Shown: positions 1 through 6,980 of the stretch, in pieces
Numbering within the stretch: the stretch's first letter is position 1
How the letters are laid out: every line of letters starts with the position of its first letter
The notes under the pieces: model-generated
Databases searched by the model: none
What the model saw: only the letters and a program-made list of their open reading frames with translations
What the model was told of the DNA's origin: nothing
Assembly: GCA_002439285.1 (NCBI GenBank)
Contig: DJTQ01000034.1
Span: 1-13,453, forward strand
From: Paenibacillaceae bacterium UBA6304
Lineage (GTDB): Bacteria > Bacillota > Bacilli > Paenibacillales > Paenibacillaceae
DNA: 13,453 nt
Reading direction: 5' to 3'
Position numbers and translations under genes: made by a program

Positions 1-21
1 TCCGGGCATGACATGTTGTAG
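1..21 (+). CDS. possible 3' end of an upstream gene
   Basis: The first reading frame runs from the window edge to a TAG at 19-21, giving the tail SGHDML. It could be the end of a gene cut by the window, 44 bases before the next ATG. There is too little to assign a family. YheC/YheD-type genes often sit in tandem, so another member upstream would not be surprising, but that is a guess. The second frame also stays open across this stretch and on into the next gene. Confidence 0.2.
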   Translation, partial: SGHDML

Positions 22-65
22 ATCGCTAAAGAAGATATCAGAGACTGGAAACTGGAGGAAATGTA

Positions 66-833
66 ATGGGAACAGGACGCTCCACGCTCACAAGCAAATG
101 GATTAAAACGAAAGTGCTCATGAAAAGTGCCGCGATCTCGCCGCTGATTCCGGAGACGGCACGGTTTGGCAGGGAGAATTTGAACCGCATGCTTCAAAAA
201 TACGGAATGGTATACATTAAACCTGAGCGCGGAACTTATGGCAACGGGGTTATGAGGGTCGAAGTTGTCAGGGAATCCGGCAGAACGCTGTACCAGTATC
301 AAAGGGATACGAAGATCACTAGGAAGACAGATGTGGAAGCTTTGTACTTCTCTCTGAAAAAACATATCGGAAGTCGAAGCTACCTGATCCAAAAAGGGAT
401 TGCCCTGCTCAAGCATAAGGACCGGCGATTCGACCTGCGAGTCATGGTTCAGCTTAGTCCCCAAGGGAAATGGGAGACTACGGGCATGATCGGAAGAGTG
501 GCGCAGTCCGGCAAGATCGTTACGAACTATCACAACGGAGGTAAGCCGACTTCGGTTGAAAAGCTCCTCTCGCCTCATATGGATGCGGCCCGGCAGGCCG
601 GATTAATCCGCCGTCTGAATAAGCTGGGGGAGGACATCGGCCGGTTTTATCATAAAAAAAATCTCGGCTTCAAGCAGTTGGGGGTAGACGTGGGACTCGA
701 CCGTACACTTACTCCGTGGATTATTGAGGTCAACACCAATCCGGACCCTTACATTTTTAATCAATTAAAAGATAAATCCATGTACCGCAGGGTGATGGCC
801 TATCGGCGGGCGCTAAATAAGCGAAAGGCCTGA
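66..833 (+). CDS. YheC/YheD-family ATP-grasp protein (spore-coat associated)
   Basis: This 255-residue protein resembles the YheC/YheD endospore coat-associated family, which has an ATP-grasp fold. Visible elements are the nucleotide-binding stretch YIKPERGTYGNGV (residues 50-62, with K52 as likely ATP-contacting lysine), the central RFDLRVMVQ segment, and the C-terminal metal-binding signature EVNTNPDP (221-228, E221 and N223 as likely Mg2+ ligands). ATP-grasp enzymes join a carboxylate to an amine or thiol via acyl-phosphate; the substrate of YheC/YheD proteins is not known to me. Full-length members are often 350-450 residues, so this one is a short form holding mostly the catalytic core. 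The start at 66 is supported by GGAGG at 54-58, seven bases upstream. It is followed by a terminator and converges with the HAAS gene. The family is confident; any spore-coat role is inferred from it. Confidence 0.85.
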   Translation: MGTGRSTLTSKWIKTKVLMKSAAISPLIPETARFGRENLNRMLQKYGMVYIKPERGTYGNGVMRVEVVRESGRTLYQYQRDTKITRKTDVEALYFSLKKHIGSRSYLIQKGIALLKHKDRRFDLRVMVQLSPQGKWETTGMIGRVAQSGKIVTNYHNGGKPTSVEKLLSPHMDAARQAGLIRRLNKLGEDIGRFYHKKNLGFKQLGVDVGLDRTLTPWIIEVNTNPDPYIFNQLKDKSMYRRVMAYRRALNKRKA

Positions 834-874
834 TTCACCCGGATAGGATCTTTTATCAGTTGGCAACTAATAAA

Positions 875-921
875 GCGCATGGCCCGAATGCATCGGCATT
901 TGAACCATACGCTTCTTTTTT
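875..921 (+). terminator. terminator between convergent genes
   Basis: GCG-c-ATGG (875-882) pairs with CCAT-a-CGC (905-912) with one C/A mismatch. An inner hairpin CCGA (884-887)/TCGG (893-896) lies inside it, and TTCTTTTTT follows (913-921). It would end the ATP-grasp transcript. The opposite strand also has a short U-rich tail (TTTATTA), so it may serve the HAAS gene too. Confidence 0.55.
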
Positions 922-933
922 GTTGAGAGATTC

Positions 934-1974
934 TTATTTCCATTTCATTGTAATAACTCCCGATGGCAATTTGACGCGTGAAAACTTGTATATCTCTGAA
1001 ATAATATCAATCACCGTGATGAGGGCGATGAAAAAGAATAGATTATTGGTAACTGTGAGCCATATCGTTTTGAGGTTCTCGTAATCTTCGCCGGCTTGCG
1101 GAGCCCATCCGACGGCTTGAAGTTGACTCAGAAAGTCGGCGTTCCAGAAGCCTGGCGTGTTCAACAATATAGCGGCAAAGATCAAGCCTAGCAGGCTGGT
1201 AGAAATATGGAAGATGAGGATCGTAAGGGTGCGGCGGCGGACAATAATTTTTAAAATTTCTCTCATCACACCCAGGACTCCCAAACCACCGATGAAGGGC
1301 AGGTATTTGCTAAAGACGTCGGCGTTCATCAGGGGAATCGAGGTGACGACATCATCGTGAAGTCGATATGCCCCGATGAGTTCGGGTCCGAACATGAAGA
1401 TTACTATACACAGCACCGTAAAAATAATACCGGATACCGGCTCCGAAAGCTTGATCTGTGACTGAGGATCAGAAATGGGGGGGAGATCGGAGGGGGACCA
1501 CTCCATGGATAATTTACTGCTGGTTGTATACTTTTTGCGGGCTCCGTAATCAATAAAGGCAAAGACGACGGTCACCCAGAGAAATCCTTGGGCGCCTGCT
1601 GAGAACAGGGAAACGAGATAACCGGTGAAATGGCCCAGAATCGATGGCGGCTCAACGATCGATTCAATCACAAAAACGACGGACATCGACAGCAAAATAG
1701 CCCAAAGTACGATTTTGAGCGTTGTTAGATAGGACTCGAACATGACCGGACTGATTAGATACCGGTCGTGGCCCCGGTATTTGTCAGCCATGGCGCTCGG
1801 ATGTCCGAGCTGGAGCAAAACTTTTTCTACAGCTTCTGGAGTAGGTTCGGATAACGGCGCTTGTTCTTCTAACATATCTTCAATCAACCCATACAATTCT
1901 TTGCTAATATCTTCCCGTTGCTGCTCCGGTAGACGCTGTGTTACTGCATAAACATAACGGTCGATCATGTCCAT
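934..1974 (-). CDS. HAAS-domain multi-pass membrane protein (PadR partner)
   Basis: This 346-residue protein begins with a helical HAAS-type domain (about residues 1-70, including YVYAVTQRLPEQQREDISKE). Several hydrophobic segments follow at roughly 82-107, 117-142, 180-205, 225-275 and 312-335, so about five or six membrane spans are predicted. HAAS proteins (related to the DUF1700 group) are commonly encoded directly after a PadR repressor and are thought to connect a membrane sensor or effector to it. Here the gene begins three bases after the padR stop. Its ribosome binding site, GGAGG, lies inside the last codons of padR (about 1981-1986), so the two are almost certainly co-transcribed and translationally coupled. 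The transported or sensed substrate is unknown. The C-terminal membrane part does not match a transporter family I can name. Confidence 0.8.
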   Translation of the reverse strand: MDMIDRYVYAVTQRLPEQQREDISKELYGLIEDMLEEQAPLSEPTPEAVEKVLLQLGHPSAMADKYRGHDRYLISPVMFESYLTTLKIVLWAILLSMSVVFVIESIVEPPSILGHFTGYLVSLFSAGAQGFLWVTVVFAFIDYGARKKYTTSSKLSMEWSPSDLPPISDPQSQIKLSEPVSGIIFTVLCIVIFMFGPELIGAYRLHDDVVTSIPLMNADVFSKYLPFIGGLGVLGVMREILKIIVRRRTLTILIFHISTSLLGLIFAAILLNTPGFWNADFLSQLQAVGWAPQAGEDYENLKTIWLTVTNNLFFFIALITVIDIISEIYKFSRVKLPSGVITMKWK

Positions 1975-1977
1975 GGT

Positions 1978-2322
1978 TTAGCCTCCATCTTGATTTATAA
2001 TTTTTTGCATGCTCGCGTTCAGTTCATTCCATTCCCGGCATAACCCTTCATAAACCTCGCGCCCAAACGCAGTCAGCGCATAATATTTACGGGGGCGGGT
2101 TTCATTCGTATCCCATGTGCTCTCAAGCAGCATTTGTTTCTCCAGTCGTCTGAGCAAAGGGTATAAGGTTCCGGGATCGATGTTCATTCCCTTTTCTTCC
2201 AACACCGTGACAAGTGAGTATCCATATTGGGGCTCCGATAATTGACTGAGAACTCCGATAATGATCGTTCCTCGTCGCAGCTCGCCTAATATTCCTTGTA
2301 TTACTTCAGTTGCATCAGCCAT
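1978..2322 (-). CDS. PadR-family transcriptional regulator
   Basis: This is a 114-residue winged-helix protein of the PadR family. The diagnostic core is visible: LRRGTIIIGVLSQL, then YGYSLV, then DPGTLYPLLRRLEKQ as recognition helix, then the wing with RPRKYYALTAFGRE. PadR proteins are dimeric repressors that usually control their own operon. I start it at 2322 (MADATEV) because AGGAG lies eight bases upstream; an in-frame ATG 36 bases further up has no such site and falls next to the predicted promoter. It is the first gene of a two-gene operon with the HAAS membrane protein. The inducer cannot be deduced. Confidence 0.88.
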   Translation of the reverse strand: MADATEVIQGILGELRRGTIIIGVLSQLSEPQYGYSLVTVLEEKGMNIDPGTLYPLLRRLEKQMLLESTWDTNETRPRKYYALTAFGREVYEGLCREWNELNASMQKIINQDGG

Positions 2323-2341
2323 ATCATCAACTCCTGATTTC

Positions 2342-2371
2342 ATAATACTGTATGTCACACACTATTGTAAA
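2342..2371 (-). promoter_or_regulatory. predicted promoter of the PadR/HAAS operon
   Basis: On the minus strand TTTACA (2366-2371) and TATTAT (2342-2347), each 5/6 to the vegetative consensus, are separated by 18 bases. The transcript would start just before the ribosome binding site at 2331-2335. A perfect palindrome TATTATAATA lies just upstream at 2377-2386 and could be a regulator site or a second -10 element. Confidence 0.5.
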
Positions 2372-2420
2372 TGGTCTATTATAATACTTCTCATATTAAT
2401 GATTTTTAAACATGTATGCG

Positions 2421-2527
2421 AAAAAGGCAAAGGCTCCTGTCTCAGCGCAGGATGGGAGCTCCTCCATCCATGCAGCTTCGCGGCACAGATAAAATATCTC
2501 TTACACCGCGCAACAGGTTCCTTTGCC
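2421..2527 (-). ncRNA. unassigned three-way-junction RNA structure ending in a T tract
   Basis: Read on the minus strand, the element is closed by an outer stem: CCTTTGCC (plus 2520-2527) pairs with GGCAAAGG (2426-2433), and ACAGG (2513-2517) with CCTGT (2436-2440), with a 2x2 internal loop. Inside are two separate hairpins. One uses CGCGG/CCGCG (2479-2483 with 2506-2510) topped by AGATA/TATCT (2487-2491 with 2495-2499). The other uses GCA-GGATGG/CCATCC-a-TGC (2447-2455 with 2464-2473). The outer stem is followed by five T on the minus strand (plus A at 2421-2425). It lies 32 bases after the NmrA-type gene and about 50 upstream of the padR promoter. It may be an elaborate terminator, a 3'-UTR small RNA, a regulatory RNA, or a small hairpin-forming repeat. 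It matches no riboswitch consensus I know. Confidence 0.5.
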
Positions 2528-2558
2528 GGTAATGATGCTTAATCTGTGGTGAACGTGT

Positions 2559-3383
2559 CTAACTTTTGGGTCCAGTGCGGAACATAGTTAGCAGTTCATC
2601 CTTGATAGAGCGGAGCGGGGAGCCCGCCAGTCTTGCTAAATCGGGCGAAACATAGGTCATATCCGCAAGCGTGAGCATTTGAAAGACGGGATTGGACAGA
2701 TGGGGATCGATTCTGCAAGCGATGGGTTGTCCGGTTACCTCTGAGAGCACCTGCGCCAAATTCTCCATCGTCCAAGTCTCGGGCGCCGTCAGTTCATAGG
2801 TTTTGTTCTCATGACCCTTCCCGGTAAGAAGCGTTACGGCCGCCGCAGCTAAGTCCTCTCTGGCCGCCGTATTAAAGGCCCAATCACCCGGCGGAGTGCA
2901 TAGCTCTCCGGTTACGGCCGCCTCCCGGACGCCCAGGAGTTTAAGGAGATCCATGTAATAGGCGTTCCTTAGTAGGGTGTAAGGAATCCCCGATTCTTTA
3001 ATCGCTTGTTCCGTTTGCAAATGCATCTGGTGTAACGGCAATTTCCCTTGTTCCGGCCGAGCGATACTCGTATAGAGAAGATGTTCCACGCTCACCTTTT
3101 GCGCCGCTTCAATGGCATGCAGATGCTGCTGTAGACGGACTTCATCGTTCTGGAGGGGGGATGAGATCAGAAGCAACTTTGAAGCTCCGTAAAAAGAAGA
3201 TTCCAAAGAGGCAGGGTCATCGTAGTCTCCGTATCTCACCTCAACGCCTTGTGCGCGCCATACCTCGCCAGCTTCAGGCCTGCGCAGACTTGCAACAATA
3301 TTCTGCGCAGGCTCTACCTTGAGTAGTTGTGCTAAAATATGTTTTCCCAAGTTGCCTGTAGCCCCGGTAACAGCGATTTTCAT
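2559..3383 (-). CDS. NmrA-type NAD(P)-binding oxidoreductase (QOR2/YtfG-like)
   Basis: This 274-residue Rossmann-fold protein is of the atypical SDR/NmrA type. The N-terminus MKIAVTGATGNLGKHI carries GxxGxxG (G7, G10, G13), and RR near residues 34-35 suits NADP phosphate binding. The middle (YTSIARP, about 105-111) and the C-terminal arrangement resemble NAD(P)H:quinone oxidoreductase type 2 (YtfG/QorB), which reduces quinones with two electrons in the cytosol. NmrA relatives can also act as redox sensors, so activity is inferred. The gene lies downstream of a MarR regulator in the same direction. A 20-bp operator like that of marR lies between the two (3416-3435), so it probably has its own promoter and is repressed by that MarR protein. 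The ATG at 3383 has a purine-rich GAAGGGAAG upstream, a weaker site than those of its neighbours. Confidence 0.82.
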   Translation of the reverse strand: MKIAVTGATGNLGKHILAQLLKVEPAQNIVASLRRPEAGEVWRAQGVEVRYGDYDDPASLESSFYGASKLLLISSPLQNDEVRLQQHLHAIEAAQKVSVEHLLYTSIARPEQGKLPLHQMHLQTEQAIKESGIPYTLLRNAYYMDLLKLLGVREAAVTGELCTPPGDWAFNTAAREDLAAAAVTLLTGKGHENKTYELTAPETWTMENLAQVLSEVTGQPIACRIDPHLSNPVFQMLTLADMTYVSPDLARLAGSPLRSIKDELLTMFRTGPKS

Positions 3384-3415
3384 GATAGTGCTCTTCCCTT
3401 CTTCATTGGTTTGAA

Positions 3416-3435
3416 GTGGTTAAATGGTTAACTAA
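3416..3435. promoter_or_regulatory. second MarR operator, upstream of the oxidoreductase gene
   Basis: The sequence TGGTTAA-atgg-TTAACTA (3417-3434) has the same layout as the site in front of marR, TAGTTAA-gtgc-TTAACTA: seven-base half-sites separated by four bases, with one half-site mismatch. It lies 33 bases upstream of the oxidoreductase start and after the marR stop. The match supports control of both genes by one regulator. Confidence 0.65.
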
Positions 3436-3452
3436 ATGTGCGTGAGAAACCT

Positions 3453-3902
3453 TTAATCGGGTTTCTTGTGCAGTTTATGAAGCAGGCTTAACAACTGCTT
3501 CATCTCCGTCTCGTCCAGGCTCTTCATATTTTTCGCGATGGTCTCGCGATTTCCAGGCATCACATCGAGCAGCAATCGCTCGCCTTCCGGTGATAGGACG
3601 ATGCGGCGCTTGCGGCCGTCTTCGGGGTGGTTGGAGATATGAATATAGCCGAGTTGTTCCAAAGGGATCAGCATGGCGCTAATATTCGCCTTGGTAACGC
3701 CGATCCGGCCAGCAAGTACAGAGGGGAGTATATTTCCGCCGGCTTTGGCGATTTCAACAAGGATGCGGATGCGGGCACCGTTTAGATTTTTAGAGAACCA
3801 ATATTTTTCAGACGTCGCTACCAGATGTGCGGTCGTGTCCACTAGGGCGAAAAAGGTCTGTACTTCCAAGGGCTGGTTTGTTACATACTTTTGAATGTCC
3901 AA
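3453..3902 (-). CDS. MarR-family transcriptional regulator
   Basis: This 149-residue winged-helix protein has the MarR layout. The dimerisation helices come first. The DNA-binding core follows: RIRILVEIAKAGG, then LAGRIGVTKANISAMLIPLEQLGY (helix-turn-helix, about residues 62-85), then the wing HPEDGRKRRIVLSPEGE. The start codon is TTG at 3902 (TTG GAC ATT), with GGAGG about ten bases upstream; no in-frame ATG nearby fits the family's N-terminus. The gene is preceded by a clear promoter whose start point overlaps a perfect operator palindrome, so autorepression is likely. The adjacent NmrA-type oxidoreductase carries a matching operator. MarR/quinone-oxidoreductase pairs in Bacillales commonly respond to electrophiles or quinones; that inducer class is only an inference here. 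Confidence 0.88.
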   Translation of the reverse strand: MDIQKYVTNQPLEVQTFFALVDTTAHLVATSEKYWFSKNLNGARIRILVEIAKAGGNILPSVLAGRIGVTKANISAMLIPLEQLGYIHISNHPEDGRKRRIVLSPEGERLLLDVMPGNRETIAKNMKSLDETEMKQLLSLLHKLHKKPD

Positions 3903-3922
3903 GTAATAATATCCTCCAGGAT

Positions 3923-3942
3923 TTAGTTAAGTGCTTAACTAA
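3923..3942. promoter_or_regulatory. MarR autoregulatory operator
   Basis: TTAGTTAAG-TG-CTTAACTAA is a 20-base palindrome with perfect nine-base arms. It covers the predicted transcription start of marR, just downstream of its -10 element, which is the usual position for a repressing MarR site. A near copy occurs upstream of the oxidoreductase gene. Confidence 0.8.
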
Positions 3943-3946
3943 TTGA

Positions 3947-3975
3947 ATCGTACAACAGACCGGGGACCCCGTCAA
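3947..3975 (-). promoter_or_regulatory. predicted marR promoter
   Basis: On the minus strand TTGACG (3970-3975, 5/6 to consensus) and TACGAT (3947-3952, 4/6) are separated by exactly 17 bases. The operator palindrome begins four bases after the -10 element, so bound regulator would block the start site. Confidence 0.6.
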
Positions 3976-4116
3976 TGATTCAATATAATTGTTTGCAACA
4001 AGGCTTTATGTTCTGTCTCTTGGCGGCTACAATAGCATACAGTAGAACATATTCAATGTAACGTAAAGCTAGATTCTGCCCATAATAGGGCTGAAGTGAT
4101 AAAAGGAGTGCAGACT

Positions 4117-5526
4117 ATGAATATTCAGGAATTAAGACAGCACCGGCAGTATCCGGACAATATCGGGCAGGAAACCAACCGCGCGACGTTCGAGCGTGAT
4201 TACTCCCGGCTGATTCATTCGCCGACCTTCCGTCGGTTGCAGGGCAAATCGCAGGTGTTCGGAGCGGGCACGGGTGATTATTACCGGACCCGGCTGACCC
4301 ACTCGCTCGAGGTGGCGCAAATCGCCCGCGAGGCGGCGCGCAGTCTGCTCCGGGCATATCCGGAGGTGGCGACGGAGACAGCGGAACATCCCGGATTGAT
4401 CATCGATCCGGAAGTGGTGGAATGCGCGGCGATTTCCCACGATTTTGGACATCCTCCGTTTGGACACAAAGGGGAGGAAGTGCTGGAGAGCATTCTGGAG
4501 AACCTGATTGAGGACAAAATCAAGCAGGAGCTGAAGGGACGGAGTGTTTCACCAGAGGAGGAGACGCTTACCCGTGAAGCGATCCGGCGGAAATACGAGC
4601 ATTTTGAAGGCAATGCCCATAATTTCCGGCTAATGATGTTTCTGGAGAAGCGCGAGAACATCGACGGACTGAACCTCTCCGATGCGGTTCTCTTGGGGAC
4701 CAACAAGTATCCTTTTCCCGGAACAGAGAATAAAAAAGGCCTTTACCGGCATGAATGGGAGTATATTTCCTATATAAGAGACCGCTGGGAGCTTCCCCGG
4801 GGAAAGAAGACGTTTGAAGCCCAACTCATGGATCTTTGTGACGACATCGCTTATTCGGCCCATGATCTTGAAGACGGAATTAAAGCAGGAAAGATCGAAG
4901 TCCACGAACATTTTCTGTTCGATTCGCATATCCAGCGTCTGATCGTAGAGAAGGTGATGACTTTGGAAGATACATTTTGGAAGGGGTGGACACCGGATCG
5001 TATCCAACTCAAGGTGGAAGAGGTGCTTACTTCATTCCTGAATGTCTGGAAGACGAAAATGCCGATCTGCGATCACGATTATTCCCGGACACGACGCGAG
5101 GTAAAGGCTTATTGGGTCAGCTTGTTTGTAGGCAGCTTGGGCGTGGTGGCGGATGGCGATTGGCAGAAGGTAACCTTCGTGAAAGAAGGCTATGAGGACG
5201 AGGACATGCTACGTACGGTCAGCGTGCTGAAGAGCTTTGCTTGGGTGACCATGATCCGGGACCTGCGGGTTCAGCGTTTGCAGAAGCGGAGCGCCTGGGT
5301 CATCAAACGGTTGTGGGACGCCTTTGTCGACCCGGTCACCTCGAAGTCGATCATTCCCGGAGACTGGCTGCGCCGGTTCGACCGGGACCAGCAACAGGCT
5401 CATCCGATCTGGACCTGGGAACATATGATCATCGATTATATTGCCGGAATGACGGATGCCTATGCCGAAAAAATATACAACGAGCTGTACGGACTGAAGG
5501 TCGGCACGATTTATGATATGGACTGA
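4117..5526 (+). CDS. dgt: dGTPase-family dNTP triphosphohydrolase (HD domain)
   Basis: This 469-residue cytosolic protein belongs to the dGTPase (Dgt) group of HD-domain hydrolases, which cut dNTPs to deoxynucleoside and triphosphate. Metal-binding residues are readable in order: H62 in RLTHSLEVAQIAREAA, H108-D109 in SHDFGHPPFGHKGEE, and the later aspartate in LCDDIAYSAHDLEDGI. The N-terminal SPTFRRLQGKSQVF stretch is also typical. The length fits single-gene bacterial members. I start at 4117 because AGGAG (4104-4108) lies eight bases upstream; the in-frame GTG at 4096 has no such site. It is monocistronic, ended by a strong terminator. Substrate choice among dNTPs cannot be read from sequence. 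Some dGTPases limit phage replication by draining dNTPs, but nothing around this gene shows a defence role. Confidence 0.88.
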   Translation: MNIQELRQHRQYPDNIGQETNRATFERDYSRLIHSPTFRRLQGKSQVFGAGTGDYYRTRLTHSLEVAQIAREAARSLLRAYPEVATETAEHPGLIIDPEVVECAAISHDFGHPPFGHKGEEVLESILENLIEDKIKQELKGRSVSPEEETLTREAIRRKYEHFEGNAHNFRLMMFLEKRENIDGLNLSDAVLLGTNKYPFPGTENKKGLYRHEWEYISYIRDRWELPRGKKTFEAQLMDLCDDIAYSAHDLEDGIKAGKIEVHEHFLFDSHIQRLIVEKVMTLEDTFWKGWTPDRIQLKVEEVLTSFLNVWKTKMPICDHDYSRTRREVKAYWVSLFVGSLGVVADGDWQKVTFVKEGYEDEDMLRTVSVLKSFAWVTMIRDLRVQRLQKRSAWVIKRLWDAFVDPVTSKSIIPGDWLRRFDRDQQQAHPIWTWEHMIIDYIAGMTDAYAEKIYNELYGLKVGTIYDMD

Positions 5527-5541
5527 ATTGAAAGAGCGGAG

Positions 5542-5570
5542 CGGGGGAGTTTCCCTGCCCCGTTTTTTTT
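5542..5570 (+). terminator. rho-independent terminator of the dGTPase gene
   Basis: CGGGG (5542-5546) pairs with CCCCG (5558-5562) around an 11-base loop, and eight T follow at 5563-5570. It begins 15 bases after the dGTPase stop codon and separates that gene from the P450 gene. Confidence 0.85.
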
Positions 5571-5643
5571 GATGATGATTCCCGGACGGGTGAAGGCGGT
5601 AAAGATATAGGAGATGCATTAATGCTGAAGGGGGAAGAATTCA

Positions 5644-6972
5644 ATGAATGAAGCCAATCAGGTTCCGCACGAAAAAACGCTCGACAGCAGCGCGGCTTTG
5701 CTGGCTGAGGGCTACGCCTTTATTTCCAACCGCCGCAAGGAGTTCGGCAGTGACATCTTTGAGACCCGGTTGCTTGGCAAGCCGGCAATATGCATGGGGG
5801 GAGCGGAAGCTGCGGAGTTGTTCTACGATACGGATCGCTTTCACCGGCAAGGTGCCATCCCCAAGCGAATTCAGAAATCCTTGTTCGGAGAGAAGGGAGT
5901 GCAGACCCTGGATGGCCAGGAGCATTCCCACCGCAAGCTGTTGTTTATGAATCTCATGACGCCGGATCGTCTTAAACAATTGAACGAAATCACGGAAAAA
6001 GAGTGGCTTGCCGCTGCTGAACGCTGGGCAGGGAAAGACAGCGTGGTCTTGTTCGATGAAGCGAGGGACGTATTATGCCGGGCCGCCTATGAGTGGGCTG
6101 GAGTGCCTTTAGAGGAAGGCGAAGTCCACGAACGAGGACAGGAATACGTAGACATGGTGGATGCCTTCGGCGCAATCGGTCTGCGTCATCGTCGCGGAAG
6201 ACGGGCGCGGGCAAGAGCGGAAGAACGGATTGTGGAGATTATTGAGGGAATACGGGCAGGCCGGATTGACGTACCCGAGAATACGGCTGCCCATGCGATG
6301 GCATGGCATCGCGGGTTGGACGGCCAATTTTTGGATGCCAAGGTGGCGGCGGTGGAACTGATCAATATTTTACGGCCGATCGTGGCCATCTGCTGGTATG
6401 TAGTCTTTGGTGCCTTAGCGCTGCATGAACACCCCGAGTGCGCGGAGATATTGAGAAACGGTCGAAGCGGGAACATCAATGTGCTCGAACCGGGAAATGA
6501 TTACGGGACACAGCAGAAGGGACAGGAAGGTACTTGGAGTCAATACACCGAGTGGTTCGTTCAGGAGGTACGGCGAGTGTATCCGTTCACGCCGCTGCTT
6601 GGGGCAGAGGTTAGTCGCGATTTTGTTTGGAACGGTTGTGAATTTAAAGAAGGAACGATGGTCCTGCTCGACGTATATGGCACTAACCATGATCCTGGCC
6701 TCTGGGACGATGCCGAGACATTCCGGCCGGAGCGGTTCCGTGGATGGGAGGGCGGCCCGTTCGATCTCATCCCGCAGGGCGGGGGCGATCACTATTCCGG
6801 CCACCGGTGCGCGGGAGAATGGCTCACGGTCGACGTGATGAAGACAAGCTTGGACTTTCTGGTGAACCGGGTGTCCTACACTGTGCCAGATCAGGATTTA
6901 ACGGTGAAGCTGTCCAGAATGCCAGCGATGCCGGAGAGCAAATTCGTCATCAGCGGGACTAAACAGATGTAA
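5644..6972 (+). CDS. cypC: fatty-acid peroxygenase cytochrome P450 (CYP152 family, YbdT/CypC-like)
   Basis: This 442-residue protein is a close relative of Bacillus subtilis P450BSbeta (YbdT/CypC), an H2O2-driven fatty-acid hydroxylase of family CYP152 that needs no electron-transfer partner. The heme-ligand region QGGG...GHRCAGE has Cys389. The I-helix motif LRPIVAI has Arg244-Pro245, the substrate-carboxylate anchor that replaces the usual acid-alcohol pair. The ExxR motif is EVRR (308-311), and Phe81 and Gln87 match BSbeta Phe79 and Gln85. A Gln at that site is found in hydroxylating members, whereas alkene-forming OleT has His, so alpha/beta-hydroxylation is favoured. Relative to BSbeta (417 residues, from memory) about 24 extra residues lie between HEHP (261-264) and FVQEVRR (305-311). 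The start follows a GGGGGAAG ribosome binding site, and the dGTPase terminator lies just upstream, so the gene has its own promoter. Confidence 0.92.
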   Translation: MNEANQVPHEKTLDSSAALLAEGYAFISNRRKEFGSDIFETRLLGKPAICMGGAEAAELFYDTDRFHRQGAIPKRIQKSLFGEKGVQTLDGQEHSHRKLLFMNLMTPDRLKQLNEITEKEWLAAAERWAGKDSVVLFDEARDVLCRAAYEWAGVPLEEGEVHERGQEYVDMVDAFGAIGLRHRRGRRARARAEERIVEIIEGIRAGRIDVPENTAAHAMAWHRGLDGQFLDAKVAAVELINILRPIVAICWYVVFGALALHEHPECAEILRNGRSGNINVLEPGNDYGTQQKGQEGTWSQYTEWFVQEVRRVYPFTPLLGAEVSRDFVWNGCEFKEGTMVLLDVYGTNHDPGLWDDAETFRPERFRGWEGGPFDLIPQGGGDHYSGHRCAGEWLTVDVMKTSLDFLVNRVSYTVPDQDLTVKLSRMPAMPESKFVISGTKQM

Positions 6973-6980
6973 ATAAAGCA

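Noticed and set aside
860..1084. Plus-strand ORF overlapping the HAAS gene end
   Set aside because: It lies mostly antisense to a well-supported gene, has no ribosome binding site and has no recognisable protein features.
2426..2527. MITE-type mobile element
   Set aside because: The outer arms could pass for terminal inverted repeats, but I see no target-site duplication at the flanks, so I describe it as an RNA structure instead.
4096..4116. GTG start for the dGTPase gene
   Set aside because: The AGGAG at 4104-4108 lies downstream of this GTG and is well spaced for the ATG at 4117.
4115..4706. Three overlapping minus-strand ORFs opposite the dGTPase gene
   Set aside because: They are antisense to conserved HD-domain coding sequence and have low-complexity Pro/Arg/Ser-rich translations typical of shadows.
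4117..5526. Phage-defence island around the dGTPase gene
   Set aside because: Neighbouring genes are ordinary metabolic and regulatory genes with their own signals; no restriction, toxin or other defence gene is present.
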